Source of the DNA: Sandaracinaceae bacterium
Lineage (GTDB): Bacteria; Myxococcota_A; Polyangia; Polyangiales; Sandaracinaceae
Length of the DNA stretch: 64,000 nucleotides
NCBI GenBank assembly: GCA_019637095.1
Contig: JAHBWG010000009.1
Span: 99,768 to 163,767, forward strand
Reading direction: 5' to 3'
Of this stretch, positions 56,046-64,000 are shown piece by piece. Below the pieces are notes generated by a model. The model was not told where the DNA came from, did not search any database, and saw nothing but the letters and a program-made list of their open reading frames with translations. The position numbers and the translations under genes were made by a program. Numbering within the stretch: position 1 is the first letter of the stretch; each line of letters begins with the position of its first letter.

Positions 56046-56968
56046 GGGTCCTCGTCACGGGGGCGACCGGGTTCCTCGGCGAGTGGATCGTGCGGGCGCT
56101 CGCCGCGCGCGGCCACGCGGTGCGCGCGCTCGCGCGCGCGTCGAGCCGCGTCGCCCCGATCGAGGCGCTCGGCGCCGAGGTGGCGCGCGGGCGCTTCGAC
56201 GACCCCGCGTCGCTCGCGCGGGCCTGCGCGGGCGTCGAGGCGGTGGTCCACGCCGCGGGCGGCGGCGTCTCGCGGCGCGTCGCGGAGGTCTACGCGGACA
56301 ACGCGGGCTCGACGCGGGCGCTCCTCGACGCGGCGCGCGAGGCGGGCGCGGCGCGCTTCGTCCTGGTCTCCTCGCTCGCGGCGCGCGACGCGCGCTCACA
56401 CTACGGCAAGAGCAAGCGCGAGGCCGAGCGGATCGCGCTCTCCGGCACGGGCGGGCCGCGCGTGACCGTCCTGCGGCCGCCCGCGCTCTACGGGCCGGGC
56501 GAGCACCGCATGGTGCCGCTGTTCCGCGCGGCGCAGCGCGGGCTCGTGCCGACGGTGCATCCGCAAGGAAAGTTGTCGATGCTGCACGGCGCGGACTGCG
56601 CCGAGGCGGTCGCGCGCGCGCTCGAGACCGACGCCGGCGGCGTGTGGTTCGTCGCGGAGGAGCGGGAGTACTCCCGCCGCGAGATGGCCTCGCTCATCGC
56701 CGCCGCCGTCGGCCGGCGGGCGCGCGTCGTGGCGATCCCGCCGCCGGCGCTCTGGCTCGCCGCGAGCGCCGCCGAGCTCGCCGGCAAGCTCGGGGGCACG
56801 CCGCCGCGCTTCGGGCTCGACAAGTGTCGCGACGTCGTCCAGCCCCACCAGGCGGACGATCCGCGGCCCGCGTTCGGAGCGCTCGGCTGGCGCCCGAGCC
56901 GCGACTTCGCGCGCGGCGCCCGCGAGGCGTTCGACGACTACGTCGCGCGCGGCTGGCTCGATCGGTAG
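56042..56968 (+). CDS. NAD-dependent epimerase/dehydratase (extended SDR)
   Basis: A 308-residue extended short-chain dehydrogenase. The Rossmann motif is VTGATGFLGEW (5-15). VVHAAGGGVS, the catalytic YGKSK (Tyr121, Lys125) preceded by LVSSLAARD, and LRPPALYGPGEHRMV follow. It resembles the sterol-dehydrogenase/dihydroflavonol-reductase-like group acting on sugars, steroids or lipids, and the substrate cannot be fixed. Control by the preceding TetR regulator is likely. Confidence 0.9.
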   Translation: MRVLVTGATGFLGEWIVRALAARGHAVRALARASSRVAPIEALGAEVARGRFDDPASLARACAGVEAVVHAAGGGVSRRVAEVYADNAGSTRALLDAAREAGAARFVLVSSLAARDARSHYGKSKREAERIALSGTGGPRVTVLRPPALYGPGEHRMVPLFRAAQRGLVPTVHPQGKLSMLHGADCAEAVARALETDAGGVWFVAEEREYSRREMASLIAAAVGRRARVVAIPPPALWLAASAAELAGKLGGTPPRFGLDKCRDVVQPHQADDPRPAFGALGWRPSRDFARGAREAFDDYVARGWLDR

Positions 56969-56995
56969 GCTCGGGCCCTGACGAGAGGAGGTCTG

Positions 56996-58093
56996 GTGGC
57001 ACAGTCGCGGTTCGGGGTCCTCGGTCTGTTCGGTCTCGCGGTCGTCGCGTGCGGTGGTTCGGACGACGCGCCCGCGCCGCCAGCGACTCCCGCGCCGGCG
57101 CCCGCGCCGGTGCCCGCACCTGCCCCGACGGCGGGCGCGGCGATGCCGCCCACGCCGGAGAGCTGCGCGAACGCCCAGCCGCCCGCGGCGCGGCCACCGA
57201 CCGAGGCCTCGCGCGTGCTCGACGGGCTCGACTCGGGCTCGACGCCGGAGCAGCTCCGCGCCGCCCTCGCCCGCGTCGACGCGTTGATCGCGGCGAGCCC
57301 GAGCGACGCGAGCGCCCACTACGTTCGCGGTGTCTTGCTCGGCGCGCTCGACGAGCCGGCCGCCGCGCGGTTCGCCGCCTACGAGCGGGCGTTCACGCTC
57401 GACACGACCGACGCCGAGGCCGCCTACAACGCGGGCGCGGTCCGGGGCGCGGTCGGGGACGACGAGGGCGCCGCGCAGTGGTTCGAGCGCGCGGTCCTCG
57501 TCGCGCCCGGCCACACGGACGCGCAGTACAACCTCGGCCAGGCGTCGTACAACCTCGGCCGGCACGCGCGCGCCCTCGACGCGTTCCTCTGCGCGCGCGC
57601 GCAGACGCCGGAGCCGTTCGACGAGACGAAGAAGGTCGCGCAGGCGCTCCACGCGCTGGGCCGCTTCGAGGAGGCGCTCGCCGCGCGCCACGAGATGTGG
57701 CGGATCCGCCGCGAGAGCGCGCACCCGCGGTTCGCGCGCATGAGCGAGGCGGTGATCGATCAGCTCCGCGTCGAGGGCCACCTCGTGATGATCAGCGAGA
57801 CGGCGCCGCCCGACGCCGAGCCGGACCTGCGCTACCTCTACGTCGCGCGCGCCTACGTCGAGGAAGGCTCGCCGCCCGTGCAGCAGGTCCAGCTCGAGAC
57901 CAGCGCGGTCGCGCGCGAGCTCGGCACCGCCGCGCTGATCGGCTATCAGCAGGGCACGACGCACTCGACGACCTCCATCGCGTTCACGCAGCTGCCGACC
58001 TACGCGGAGGTGCGCCCCACGCTCGTCGACGTGATCGGGCGCCTGCTCCGCGGCGAGAGCGTTCCCGCCGCCGCGAGCTCCTCGCCGCGCTGA
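56996..58093 (+). CDS. TPR lipoprotein
   Basis: A 365-residue lipoprotein. The signal GLFGLAVVAC has its lipobox Cys at about 19, followed by a Pro/Ala linker (25-50). Three or four TPR units lie about 95-225 (ASAHYVRGVLLGALDEPAAA, AEAAYNAGAVRGAVGDDEGA, TDAQYNLGQASYNLGRHARA, KKVAQALHALGRFEEALAAR). The C-terminal 130 residues are beta-rich with no known family. The GTG is preceded by GAGGAGGT, the best ribosome-binding site in this part of the window. Confidence 0.85.
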   Translation: MAQSRFGVLGLFGLAVVACGGSDDAPAPPATPAPAPAPVPAPAPTAGAAMPPTPESCANAQPPAARPPTEASRVLDGLDSGSTPEQLRAALARVDALIAASPSDASAHYVRGVLLGALDEPAAARFAAYERAFTLDTTDAEAAYNAGAVRGAVGDDEGAAQWFERAVLVAPGHTDAQYNLGQASYNLGRHARALDAFLCARAQTPEPFDETKKVAQALHALGRFEEALAARHEMWRIRRESAHPRFARMSEAVIDQLRVEGHLVMISETAPPDAEPDLRYLYVARAYVEEGSPPVQQVQLETSAVARELGTAALIGYQQGTTHSTTSIAFTQLPTYAEVRPTLVDVIGRLLRGESVPAAASSSPR

Positions 58094-58111
58094 GCTCGCG
58101 GGGAGCACGCT

Positions 58112-58176
58112 CCAACGTTCCAAGGCTCCTCGTCTCCTCCCTCTCCGCTTCTCTCGCGAGAGCGGGAGACGAGGAG
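58112..58176. terminator. Strong hairpin between convergent genes, with TTGGAACG-type motif
   Basis: CTCCTCGTCTCC (58126-58137) pairs perfectly with GGAGACGAGGAG (58165-58176). The loop region contains the self-complementary CTCTCGCGAGAG. The reverse strand of 58116-58123 reads TTGGAACG, as in the other intergenic blocks. Position between two converging genes fits a bidirectional terminator, although no U tract follows. The gap 58094-58310 has no other feature. Confidence 0.5.
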
Positions 58177-58310
58177 ACCCGGAGCCGAGGAGAGCGCGCC
58201 TCCGGCGCCGGGGGGAAGGGATCTCGGCGCAGACGCCTCGACGCTCGACCTCCCGGGCCCGCGACTTCCGGCGGCTTCAAACGAACTAGATTCAGCGCAC
58301 GGGAGGGGGC

Positions 58311-59117
58311 TCAGCGACAGCCCTGCTCGGCGGCCTCGCCGGCGATCTCGGCGAGCCGCGCGCCGAGCGCCGCGGGCTCGTCGACCGAGAGCGAGGCGCC
58401 GGTGCCGCCGGCCGCCGCCACGCGGTCGAGCGTCGCGAGGCCGTGCGCGCCGGGCAGCCCGACGACCCAGGTCGCGATGCCGCGCGCCGACCACGACGCC
58501 GCGCGGTCCCACGCGTGCGGCGCCTCGCTGCAGGTGGGCATTCCGTCGGTGAGGAGCACGACCGCGACACCGCGCGCCGGGGCGTCGCGCAGGGCCTCGT
58601 CGGCGCGCGCGAACGCAGGGTCGAGCGGTGTCGAGCCGCTCGCGACGCCGCTCGCCCAGCGCGCGTCCCACGCGGCGAGGAAGCTCGCGCCGGGCCCGAA
58701 AGGCAGCTGCGCTTCGATCGGCGCCACCTCCGCGCAGAGGTCGAGGTCGTGCGCGCCGCCGGTCGGGAAGAGGATCGCGCCCACCTCGAGCCGCGCGGCG
58801 AGCGGCTCGAGCGCCGCGCTCACCGCGTCGGCCGCGACGCGCCAGCGCGGGCGCGACGCGCCGTCGACCGTCCACGGCTCGTTCATGCTGCCCGACCGGT
58901 CGAAGACCACGAGCACGCGCCCGCCGCAGTCCCCGGGCGCGGGACGCGGCGCGCCACCTCCGCCGCCGCCCGCGAGGCCGCCGCCCATCCCGACGATGCC
59001 GAACGAGCCGTCGGGCGGCGAGGCGTCGCGGTCGCGCCACGTCGCCGGACCCGGCGCGCGGCCGTCGCAGGCGCACAGCGCGAGCGCGAGGAGGAGCGAC
59101 GCGAGACGCCGGAGCAT
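58311..59117 (-). CDS. von Willebrand A-domain lipoprotein
   Basis: A 268-residue lipoprotein. The signal LASLLLALALCAC leads to a Gly-rich linker (GMGGGLAGGGGGGAPR). The vWA domain occupies about 70-260: GRVLVVFDRSGSMNEPW with an intact D-x-S-x-S MIDAS, SGSTPLDPAFARADEAL with the MIDAS Thr, and VAVVLLTDGMPTC with the Asp. Cys pairs may form disulfides. Unlike the 5.4 kb lipoprotein, its metal site looks functional. TACGAT ends 6 bases before the ATG. Confidence 0.88.
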   Translation of the reverse strand: MLRRLASLLLALALCACDGRAPGPATWRDRDASPPDGSFGIVGMGGGLAGGGGGGAPRPAPGDCGGRVLVVFDRSGSMNEPWTVDGASRPRWRVAADAVSAALEPLAARLEVGAILFPTGGAHDLDLCAEVAPIEAQLPFGPGASFLAAWDARWASGVASGSTPLDPAFARADEALRDAPARGVAVVLLTDGMPTCSEAPHAWDRAASWSARGIATWVVGLPGAHGLATLDRVAAAGGTGASLSVDEPAALGARLAEIAGEAAEQGCR

Positions 59118-59123
59118 CCGTCG

Positions 59124-59129
59124 ATCGTA
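59124..59129 (-). promoter_or_regulatory. -10-like TACGAT at leaderless spacing
   Basis: TACGAT on the minus strand ends 6 bases before the ATG at 59117; the gap CGACGG has no Shine-Dalgarno. Confidence 0.45.
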
Positions 59130-59180
59130 CGGGGCCCCGTGGCAGCCTTCCAGCGCACGCGCTATGGGTGCCGACCCACC

Positions 59181-59477
59181 ATGGCCCTCCGCGGCGCACA
59201 GAAGCGACACCTGCGCGGTCTCGCGCACCACCTCGAGCCGGTCGTCCTCGTCGGCAAGGCGGGCGTCACCGACGCGCTCGTCGCCGCCACGGACCGCGCG
59301 CTCACCGATCACGAGCTCATCAAGGTGAAGCTCCCGCAGATCGAGCGCGCCGAGCGCGCCGAGCTGATCCTCGCGCTCGAGCGCAAGACGGGCGCCGAGG
59401 TGGCCGGCGTCGCGGGCCGCGTCGCGATCCTGTATCGGCGCAACCCGGACGAGCCGGTCATCCAGCTCCCGAAGTGA
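59181..59477 (+). CDS. yhbY: YhbY/CRM-domain RNA-binding protein
   Basis: A 98-residue single CRM domain: LRGAQKRHLRGLAHHLEPVV, the GxxG loop in LVGKAGVTDALVAATDRALT, HELIKVKLPQIERAERAEL and GRVAILYRRNPDEPVIQLPK. In other bacteria the protein binds the large ribosomal subunit precursor. Length and motifs are normal. It converges on the globin gene, whose stop lies 3 bp away. Confidence 0.95.
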   Translation: MALRGAQKRHLRGLAHHLEPVVLVGKAGVTDALVAATDRALTDHELIKVKLPQIERAERAELILALERKTGAEVAGVAGRVAILYRRNPDEPVIQLPK

Positions 59478-59480
59478 AGG

Positions 59481-59855
59481 TCAGCGGCACTCGGAGCCGG
59501 GGTCGTAGGTCACGAGGTGCCGGAGCGCCTCGACGTGGGCGAGCCAGCGCGCCGCGACCTCTTCGTCGACGCCGCGCGCGACGAGCACGTCCGACAAGAT
59601 CTTTTTCCTTCGCGCGAACTGACCTCCCATGATGCGGTGCGGGGCGTGGGCCTCGCGCAGCGGGCGGCCGCCGTAGACGACCGGGCCGCCGAGGTGCTCG
59701 GCGGCGTGTTGGTACTCCATCTCGCGCAGCCGCTCGCGGCTCGTGCGGCGGAACATGAAACCGATCATCGGGTCGTCGAACACGCGGTCGACGAACTCGG
59801 CGATGAGCGCGCGCAGGGCGGGCTCGCCCCCGATCCGGTCGAAGTCGTTCGGCAC
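59481..59855 (-). CDS. Truncated hemoglobin, group I-like
   Basis: A 124-residue heme globin: FDRIGGEPALRALIAEFVDR, VFDDPMIGFMFRRTSRERLR and EAHAPHRIMGGQFARRKKIL, where the His in PHRIMGGQF (His73) is the proximal heme ligand. The GTG start gives VPNDFDRIGG; upstream extension is Arg-rich low complexity. Roles in oxygen or nitric-oxide handling are typical of the family; nothing in the neighbourhood points to one. Confidence 0.85.
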   Translation of the reverse strand: MPNDFDRIGGEPALRALIAEFVDRVFDDPMIGFMFRRTSRERLREMEYQHAAEHLGGPVVYGGRPLREAHAPHRIMGGQFARRKKILSDVLVARGVDEEVAARWLAHVEALRHLVTYDPGSECR

Positions 59856-59951
59856 GGCACGGAGCGTGACGCGACGGCGACCGCCGCGCGAGCCGGTCGC
59901 CGTCGGATCGCGCACCCTCCGCTTCGTGCTGACGCGGGCGGGCGCGTCGTC

Positions 59952-59957
59952 TACCCT
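59952..59957 (+). promoter_or_regulatory. -10-like TACCCT at leaderless spacing
   Basis: TACCCT ends 6 bases before the GTG at 59964 with CGGCGC between, so no Shine-Dalgarno. Confidence 0.45.
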
Positions 59958-59963
59958 CGGCGC

Positions 59964-60740
59964 GTGCGGAGGGCCTTCGTCGCACCGGCGCTCCTCGCCG
60001 TCACCCTCGCCGCGCTCACCACGACGGCCGCGGCGGACCCTCGCGACGGGGCGGTGATCGTGGACCTCGCCGAGCGCGTCCCGGCGCATTGGCGAGAGGA
60101 CACGACCGTCGACTGGCCGCTCACGCCCGAGCGCTGGCGCCGGCGGATGCCACCCCAGTGCCGCACGCGCGGCGGCTACCGCGAGCACTGCCAGGGCGCG
60201 CGGCTCGTCCCGCGGCCCCACGGCGCGGCGGCGGAGCGCGCGCGCCGGCTCGGGCTCGGGCACCGCGCGACCGTGCTCCAGCTCATGCACGCGCGGCCGT
60301 TCGCCGAGTGGCTCGACGCGGTGGCGGGGCTCGACCCCGACCCGAGCCTCACCTTCCCCGTCCCCGACGGACACCTCGGCCGCGGCTTCGGCCGCACGCG
60401 CCGCGGCGCCCTCGCCGATCGCCGCCACTGGGGCGTGGACATCGGCGCCCCGGAGGGCGCGCCGATCGTCGCGGCGCGCGGCGGCCTCGTCGCGTACGCC
60501 GACAACGAGCTCACCGGGTACGGCAACGTGGTGATGCTGCTGCACCAGGGCGGCTTCACCACCTTCTACGCGCACTGCCGCCGCGTGCTCGTCTTCGCCG
60601 GCCAGCGCGTGGAGCGCGGGCAACCGATCGCCGAGGTCGGGCACACCGGCTTCGCGCCCGCGCCGCACCTGCACTTCGAGTGGCGGCAGCGCGGGTGGGC
60701 GCGCGACCCGGCGCCGCAGTTCCGCCGCCGAACCCGCTGA
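59964..60740 (+). CDS. M23 (LytM) metallopeptidase
   Basis: A 258-residue exported peptidase. Signal peptide 1-24 (ending TTAAA). The LytM zinc site is His155 and Asp159 in RRHWGVDIG plus His237 in APHLHFEW, with His204 in FYAHC and His235 also positioned for catalysis, so it looks active. FPVPDGHLGRGFGRTRRG begins the domain. It would cut peptide crosslinks of peptidoglycan. The N-terminal 110 residues are not recognised but contain a Cys pair. Confidence 0.92.
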   Translation: MRRAFVAPALLAVTLAALTTTAAADPRDGAVIVDLAERVPAHWREDTTVDWPLTPERWRRRMPPQCRTRGGYREHCQGARLVPRPHGAAAERARRLGLGHRATVLQLMHARPFAEWLDAVAGLDPDPSLTFPVPDGHLGRGFGRTRRGALADRRHWGVDIGAPEGAPIVAARGGLVAYADNELTGYGNVVMLLHQGGFTTFYAHCRRVLVFAGQRVERGQPIAEVGHTGFAPAPHLHFEWRQRGWARDPAPQFRRRTR

Positions 60741-60851
60741 TGAAGGTCTGTCGACGAGTCGTCACGAATCGACAGGCGCTCCGTGAGGCACGTCTCGGTT
60801 CGGTCGCGCGGGTGCTTGCGTCGCCGCGCCCGTGCGCGATCCTTGGTCCCC

Positions 60852-62645
60852 GTGCCGTCCTCCGAATCGACCGACATCGCCGTCTGTGGGGGCGGGCTCG
60901 CCGGCCTCACCCTCGCCCTCCAGCTGCGGCGCCGCCTCCCGGAGGCGCGCGTGACGGTGCTCGAGCCCACCCGGCGGCCTCTGCCGGAGGCGGCGCTCAA
61001 GGTCGGGGAGTCGAGCGTCGAGGTCGGCGCCCACTACTTCGGCCACGTGCTCGGGCTCCACGACCACATGATGGCGCGCCACCTGCGCAAGAACGGCCTG
61101 CGCTTCTTCTCGGGTCCGCCTCGCGCGCCCCTCGAGCGCCGCGCCGAGATGGGACCGCCCGAGCCGCCGAACCTGCCCGCCTACCAGATCGATCGCGGCC
61201 GCTTCGAGAACGAGCTGCGCGCGATGTGCGTCGACGCGGGCGTGGACCTGCGCGAGGGCGTCGGGGTCCGCGACGTCGCGCTCGACCCCGAGGGGCACAC
61301 GCTCACGATCATCGAGACCCGCGCCTCCGCCTCCGCGAGCCAGCTGCGCGCGCGCTGGGTCGTCGACGCCACCGGGCGGCGCCGCTTGCTCGGCAAGAAG
61401 CTCGGCCTCGGCCAGCCGCTGACGCCCAACGCCCACGCGACGTGGTTTCGTGTGCCGCAGCGCATCGATCTCGCGGAGCTCGTCGGCAAAGAGCAGCGCG
61501 CCTGGCACGAGCGAGACGTCGACCGGACCCGGTGGCTGTCCACCAACCACTTCTGTGGGCGCGGCTACTGGCTCTGGCTCATCCCGCTCTCGAGCGAGCA
61601 CACGAGCGTCGGCATCGTCGCGGAGGCGGAGGAGCACCCGTACACCACGATCTCCACGCCCGAGGCGGCGCTCGCGTGGATCGCCGAGCACGAGCCCGAG
61701 GTGTCGCGGCGGCTCGCGGGCGTCCCGATGACGGACTTCCTGACGATGCGCGACTACCGCTACCACGCGAGGCAGGTGCTGAGCGCCGATCGCTGGGCGT
61801 GCGTCGGAGAGGCGGGCTTCTTCGTCGATCCCCTCTACTCGCCCGGCTCCGACGTGATCGGGATGGGCAACACCCTGACCACCGAGCTGATCGTCGAGGA
61901 CCTGCGCGAGGGTCGACTGGACGCCGAGCGCGTCCGCGAGCTCGACGCCTTCTTGCTGTCGTGGGCTCGCATGCTGGCGCGCACGCTCGCGGGCGGCTCG
62001 ATGGTGTTCCAGTGCCCCGAGGTGCTCTCGGCCAAGCTCTATTGGGACTACTACTACTACTGGGCGATGATGTGCCCTTACTTCTTCGAGGGCATCTACC
62101 GCCTGCCGGTCGCCGAGCACCGCCGCTTCTCGGACATGCTGATGCGGTGGCGGCGCCTGAACGAGCACGCGCAGCGAGTCCTGCGCGCGTGGGCCGAGGT
62201 GTCGACGCACGAGCCCGTGGTCGAGCAGGTCGGGCTGCCGCAGCCCGCCACGACGTTGAGCGACCTGCACCTCGCGCTGCTCGAGCGCAAGGACCCGGCG
62301 CGCACGTACGCCGACATGGAGCAGGCGCTCGCGTGGGGTGAGGAGCTCGTCGGTGAGATCTTGCTCCGCGCGCTGCGACGCGCGGGGCCGGGGCGGATCG
62401 CGCGGCTCTCGCAGGAGGTCGCGCTCGACGCGTGGCAGCCCGCGGTGAGCGAGGCGCGCCTCGCCGCCGACGAGGCCCCGCCGCGCGAGCGCCGCAAGCT
62501 CCTCACGCGCCCGGTGCGCGATCTCGAGCGCAGCATCGGCAAGAACGCAGCCGAGAGCGAGGACGCGCCGCGCCTGCGCGCGCTGTGGGCGCTGGCGCGC
62601 CGCGCCCCGCTCGACGCGGAGCCGGTCGCGCCGCACGCGCGCTGA
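60852..62645 (+). CDS. FAD-dependent oxidoreductase, flavin-halogenase-like
   Basis: A 597-residue flavoprotein. The dinucleotide motif is IAVCGGGLAGLTLALQL (9-25). LKVGESSVEVGAHYF resembles the halogenase GES block, GYWLWLIPLSSEHTSVGIV contains W-x-W-x-I-P as in flavin-dependent halogenases, and VGEAGFFVDPLYSPGSDVIG is the third family signature. Lys in RHLRKNGLRF may or may not be the halogenase Lys. The C-terminal 200 residues (from about 400) are helical and unusually long. Flavin halogenase or a related monooxygenase/hydroxylase are both possible. The GTG at 60852 removes an Arg-rich leader. Confidence 0.8.
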   Translation: MPSSESTDIAVCGGGLAGLTLALQLRRRLPEARVTVLEPTRRPLPEAALKVGESSVEVGAHYFGHVLGLHDHMMARHLRKNGLRFFSGPPRAPLERRAEMGPPEPPNLPAYQIDRGRFENELRAMCVDAGVDLREGVGVRDVALDPEGHTLTIIETRASASASQLRARWVVDATGRRRLLGKKLGLGQPLTPNAHATWFRVPQRIDLAELVGKEQRAWHERDVDRTRWLSTNHFCGRGYWLWLIPLSSEHTSVGIVAEAEEHPYTTISTPEAALAWIAEHEPEVSRRLAGVPMTDFLTMRDYRYHARQVLSADRWACVGEAGFFVDPLYSPGSDVIGMGNTLTTELIVEDLREGRLDAERVRELDAFLLSWARMLARTLAGGSMVFQCPEVLSAKLYWDYYYYWAMMCPYFFEGIYRLPVAEHRRFSDMLMRWRRLNEHAQRVLRAWAEVSTHEPVVEQVGLPQPATTLSDLHLALLERKDPARTYADMEQALAWGEELVGEILLRALRRAGPGRIARLSQEVALDAWQPAVSEARLAADEAPPRERRKLLTRPVRDLERSIGKNAAESEDAPRLRALWALARRAPLDAEPVAPHAR

Positions 62646-62655
62646 TCGTGCGTGG

Positions 62656-62661
62656 TACGGT
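62656..62661 (+). promoter_or_regulatory. -10-like TACGGT upstream of the terminal lipoprotein
   Basis: TACGGT ends 8 bases before the GTG at 62670. A GAGGG in the gap could also serve as a weak ribosome-binding site. Confidence 0.35.
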
Positions 62662-62669
62662 GAGGGCGC

Positions 62670-63995
62670 GTGCAGACGCGCCGCATCGCCGCCTCGCTCG
62701 CGTGGCTCGCGATCGCGGGCTGCGGCGGCGAGCCGCGATCCGAGCCCGGGCTCGCGCAGATCGACTGGACGACGGCGAGCGGTGAGGGCCCGGCGACGCC
62801 GGCCCGGCCCGCGGCGATCGACGTCGACTGGCTGGACTTCGGCGCGAGCCAGGCGATCGCGCCCACGGGGCCGACCGCCGTCATCGACTGGGCGTACGTC
62901 GCGCGCGCGACGCTCGAGCGCCGCTACGGCGCGGTCACCGAGGCGGTCTACGCGCTCGCCGTCGACCGCGAGAGCGGCCGCGCGTACGCCGGGCCGATCG
63001 ATCCGCGCTCGCCGGACCAGCCGCCCTTCACGGCGCGCTTCGACGAGGACTTCCCTCGGGACGGGCTCGTGTCCACCGCGGGTGCGCGGCGCGCGGACCT
63101 GCGCGCGGTGCTCGGGCTGCCCGCCGAGGCCGCGACCTACGACGTGATGCTCTTCCTCGAGACGGTCGCGTCGCCGCGGCGCACGGTGACGGTCCCCGCC
63201 GCGACGCGCGCGGGGAGGAGCACGGCGCGGCCGGAGCTCGAGCGGAGCGCCCACGCGCACCCGGTCGAGCGCGCGGCGCTCCACCCGACCGCGGGGTGCG
63301 CGAGCGTGCGGGTCGATCTGCCGGCGAACGCGCGCGGCTGGGTGGCGATCGCGGCGCCCGCCCAGGTGGAGGCGATGCGCGCTGCGCTCCCCGCGGAGGA
63401 TCGAGGCAGGCAAGTTCTCTTGCGTGGCTGCGACGGACTCGAGGAGACGCCACGCGGCGGGCGCCTGCACGCGTTCGCGCTCGCGCTCGTGGAGCACGAG
63501 GAGCGCGTGACGCCGGTCGGGCCGGTCGCGCTCAGCCCCGACGTGTTCCCCCTCGACGCGGCGACCTCTTCAGGGTGCGCGGCGGATCGAGACTGCGTGC
63601 TCATCGGGGGCGTGTGCGGCGGCCCGCAGGCGGTGCGACGCGCCGACGCCCCGGAGCGCGCGCAGCGGCACTACCGGATGGCCTCCGTCGCGGAGTGCGC
63701 CCGCGTCCCCGAGATCGCGCCGTCGGAGGCACGCTGCGAGGACGGCGGCTGCCGCGTCGAGCCGCTCGACGAGCCGGCGTGGCGGAGCTGCCGCCGCGCG
63801 CGCGACTGCGTCGCCGTCCCGCGCCGCTGCGGCGAGTGGACCGCGGTGAACCGCAGCAGAGAGCGGGACGCCACCGAGCGCTGGGCCGCGGCCATCGACT
63901 GCCCGGCCCTCCTGTCGCCGCCGCCGGAGCTCACCTGCTTCTGGGGATTCTGCGCGCTCGCCGACGGCGTCCACGTCTACGTCCCCGCGCCGTGA
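62670..63995 (+). CDS. Lipoprotein of unknown function with C-terminal Cys-rich part
   Basis: A 441-residue lipoprotein: SLAWLAIAGC gives the lipobox Cys at 18. The middle (60-290) is beta-rich with YVARATLERRYGAVTEAVYA and AVYALAVDRESGRAYAGPID. The C-terminal 140 residues have Cys in a regular spacing (SGCAADRDCVLIGGVCGG, AECARVPE, RCEDGGCRVE, SCRRARDCVAVPRRCGEW, DCPALL, TCFWGFCA), a pattern seen in many myxobacterial secreted proteins. Function unknown. The stop codon is 5 bases from the window end. Confidence 0.75.
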   Translation: MQTRRIAASLAWLAIAGCGGEPRSEPGLAQIDWTTASGEGPATPARPAAIDVDWLDFGASQAIAPTGPTAVIDWAYVARATLERRYGAVTEAVYALAVDRESGRAYAGPIDPRSPDQPPFTARFDEDFPRDGLVSTAGARRADLRAVLGLPAEAATYDVMLFLETVASPRRTVTVPAATRAGRSTARPELERSAHAHPVERAALHPTAGCASVRVDLPANARGWVAIAAPAQVEAMRAALPAEDRGRQVLLRGCDGLEETPRGGRLHAFALALVEHEERVTPVGPVALSPDVFPLDAATSSGCAADRDCVLIGGVCGGPQAVRRADAPERAQRHYRMASVAECARVPEIAPSEARCEDGGCRVEPLDEPAWRSCRRARDCVAVPRRCGEWTAVNRSRERDATERWAAAIDCPALLSPPPELTCFWGFCALADGVHVYVPAP

Positions 63996-64000
63996 GCTGC

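Overview
The window reads as chromosomal DNA of a myxobacterium (Myxococcota, probably Polyangiales and Sandaracinus-like). The reasons are very high G+C with G/C-ending codons, a MYXO-CTERM sorting tail on one secreted protein, three Hanks-type Ser/Thr kinases in 64 kb, many short lipoproteins with Asp/Ala/Pro-rich linkers, frequent GTG starts and dense gene packing. This placement is an inference from gene content; there is no rRNA in the window. I see no prophage, insertion sequence, CRISPR array, tRNA or rRNA. Most of the window is stable core and cell-envelope content with one toxin-antitoxin pair.

Layout. 1-10.6 kb is mostly minus strand: a methyltransferase (cut by the window edge), a large NAD-glutamate dehydrogenase, a peptidoglycan amidase with a MYXO-CTERM tail, a vWA-like lipoprotein, a DGPF/YciI + ECF42-type sigma factor pair, and serS-murB overlapping by four bases. 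10.7-18.9 kb holds a DUF1517 protein, an RHH/PIN toxin-antitoxin pair, a cysteine-cluster protein, a coiled-coil membrane protein, a Ser/Thr kinase transcribed just ahead of mutY, and an iodotyrosine-deiodinase-like nitroreductase. 19-24.1 kb is a lipoate/2-oxo-acid dehydrogenase operon reading lipA, E1-alpha-like, E1-beta, E2, zinc-finger membrane protein; the E1-alpha partner has lost recognisable thiamine-diphosphate motifs. 24.2-32.5 kb carries small secreted or membrane proteins, a heme-oxygenase-fold enzyme, a secretin N-domain-only protein, two paralogous mini-ORFs of about 30 codons, panE, and a thrombospondin-type-3/vWA lipoprotein. 32.8-36.1 kb is a B12-dependent ribonucleotide reductase with a long upstream region holding NrdR-like palindromes. 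36.8-41.3 kb has three tandem AIM24 paralogues followed 7 bp later by a degenerate 5'-nucleotidase fused to a probable outer-membrane barrel. 41.4-49.5 kb contains a second kinase, a pseudo-receiver/TPR protein, RtcB and a carboxylesterase. 49.6-54.8 kb is a four-gene overlapping signalling operon: PEGA-type Ser/Thr kinase, TPR membrane protein, type-1 periplasmic-binding lipoprotein, PAS histidine kinase. 54.9-64 kb has a TetR + NAD-dependent epimerase pair with palindromic operators, a TPR lipoprotein, a vWA lipoprotein, yhbY, a truncated globin, an M23 peptidase, a flavin-halogenase-like oxidoreductase and a terminal lipoprotein.

Two genome-style features run across the window. First, at least 14 genes have a TANNNT-type -10 element ending 6-9 bases before the start codon, mostly with no Shine-Dalgarno, which points to widespread leaderless transcription. 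Second, the larger non-coding gaps near 32.7, 43.0 and 58.1 kb share strong GC hairpins next to a (C/T)TGGAACG motif, suggesting a dispersed intergenic repeat family. The observations I consider most worth following are the mini-ORF pair, the degenerate E1-alpha, the overlapping kinase/sensor operon, the phosphatase-barrel fusion and the leaderless promoters.
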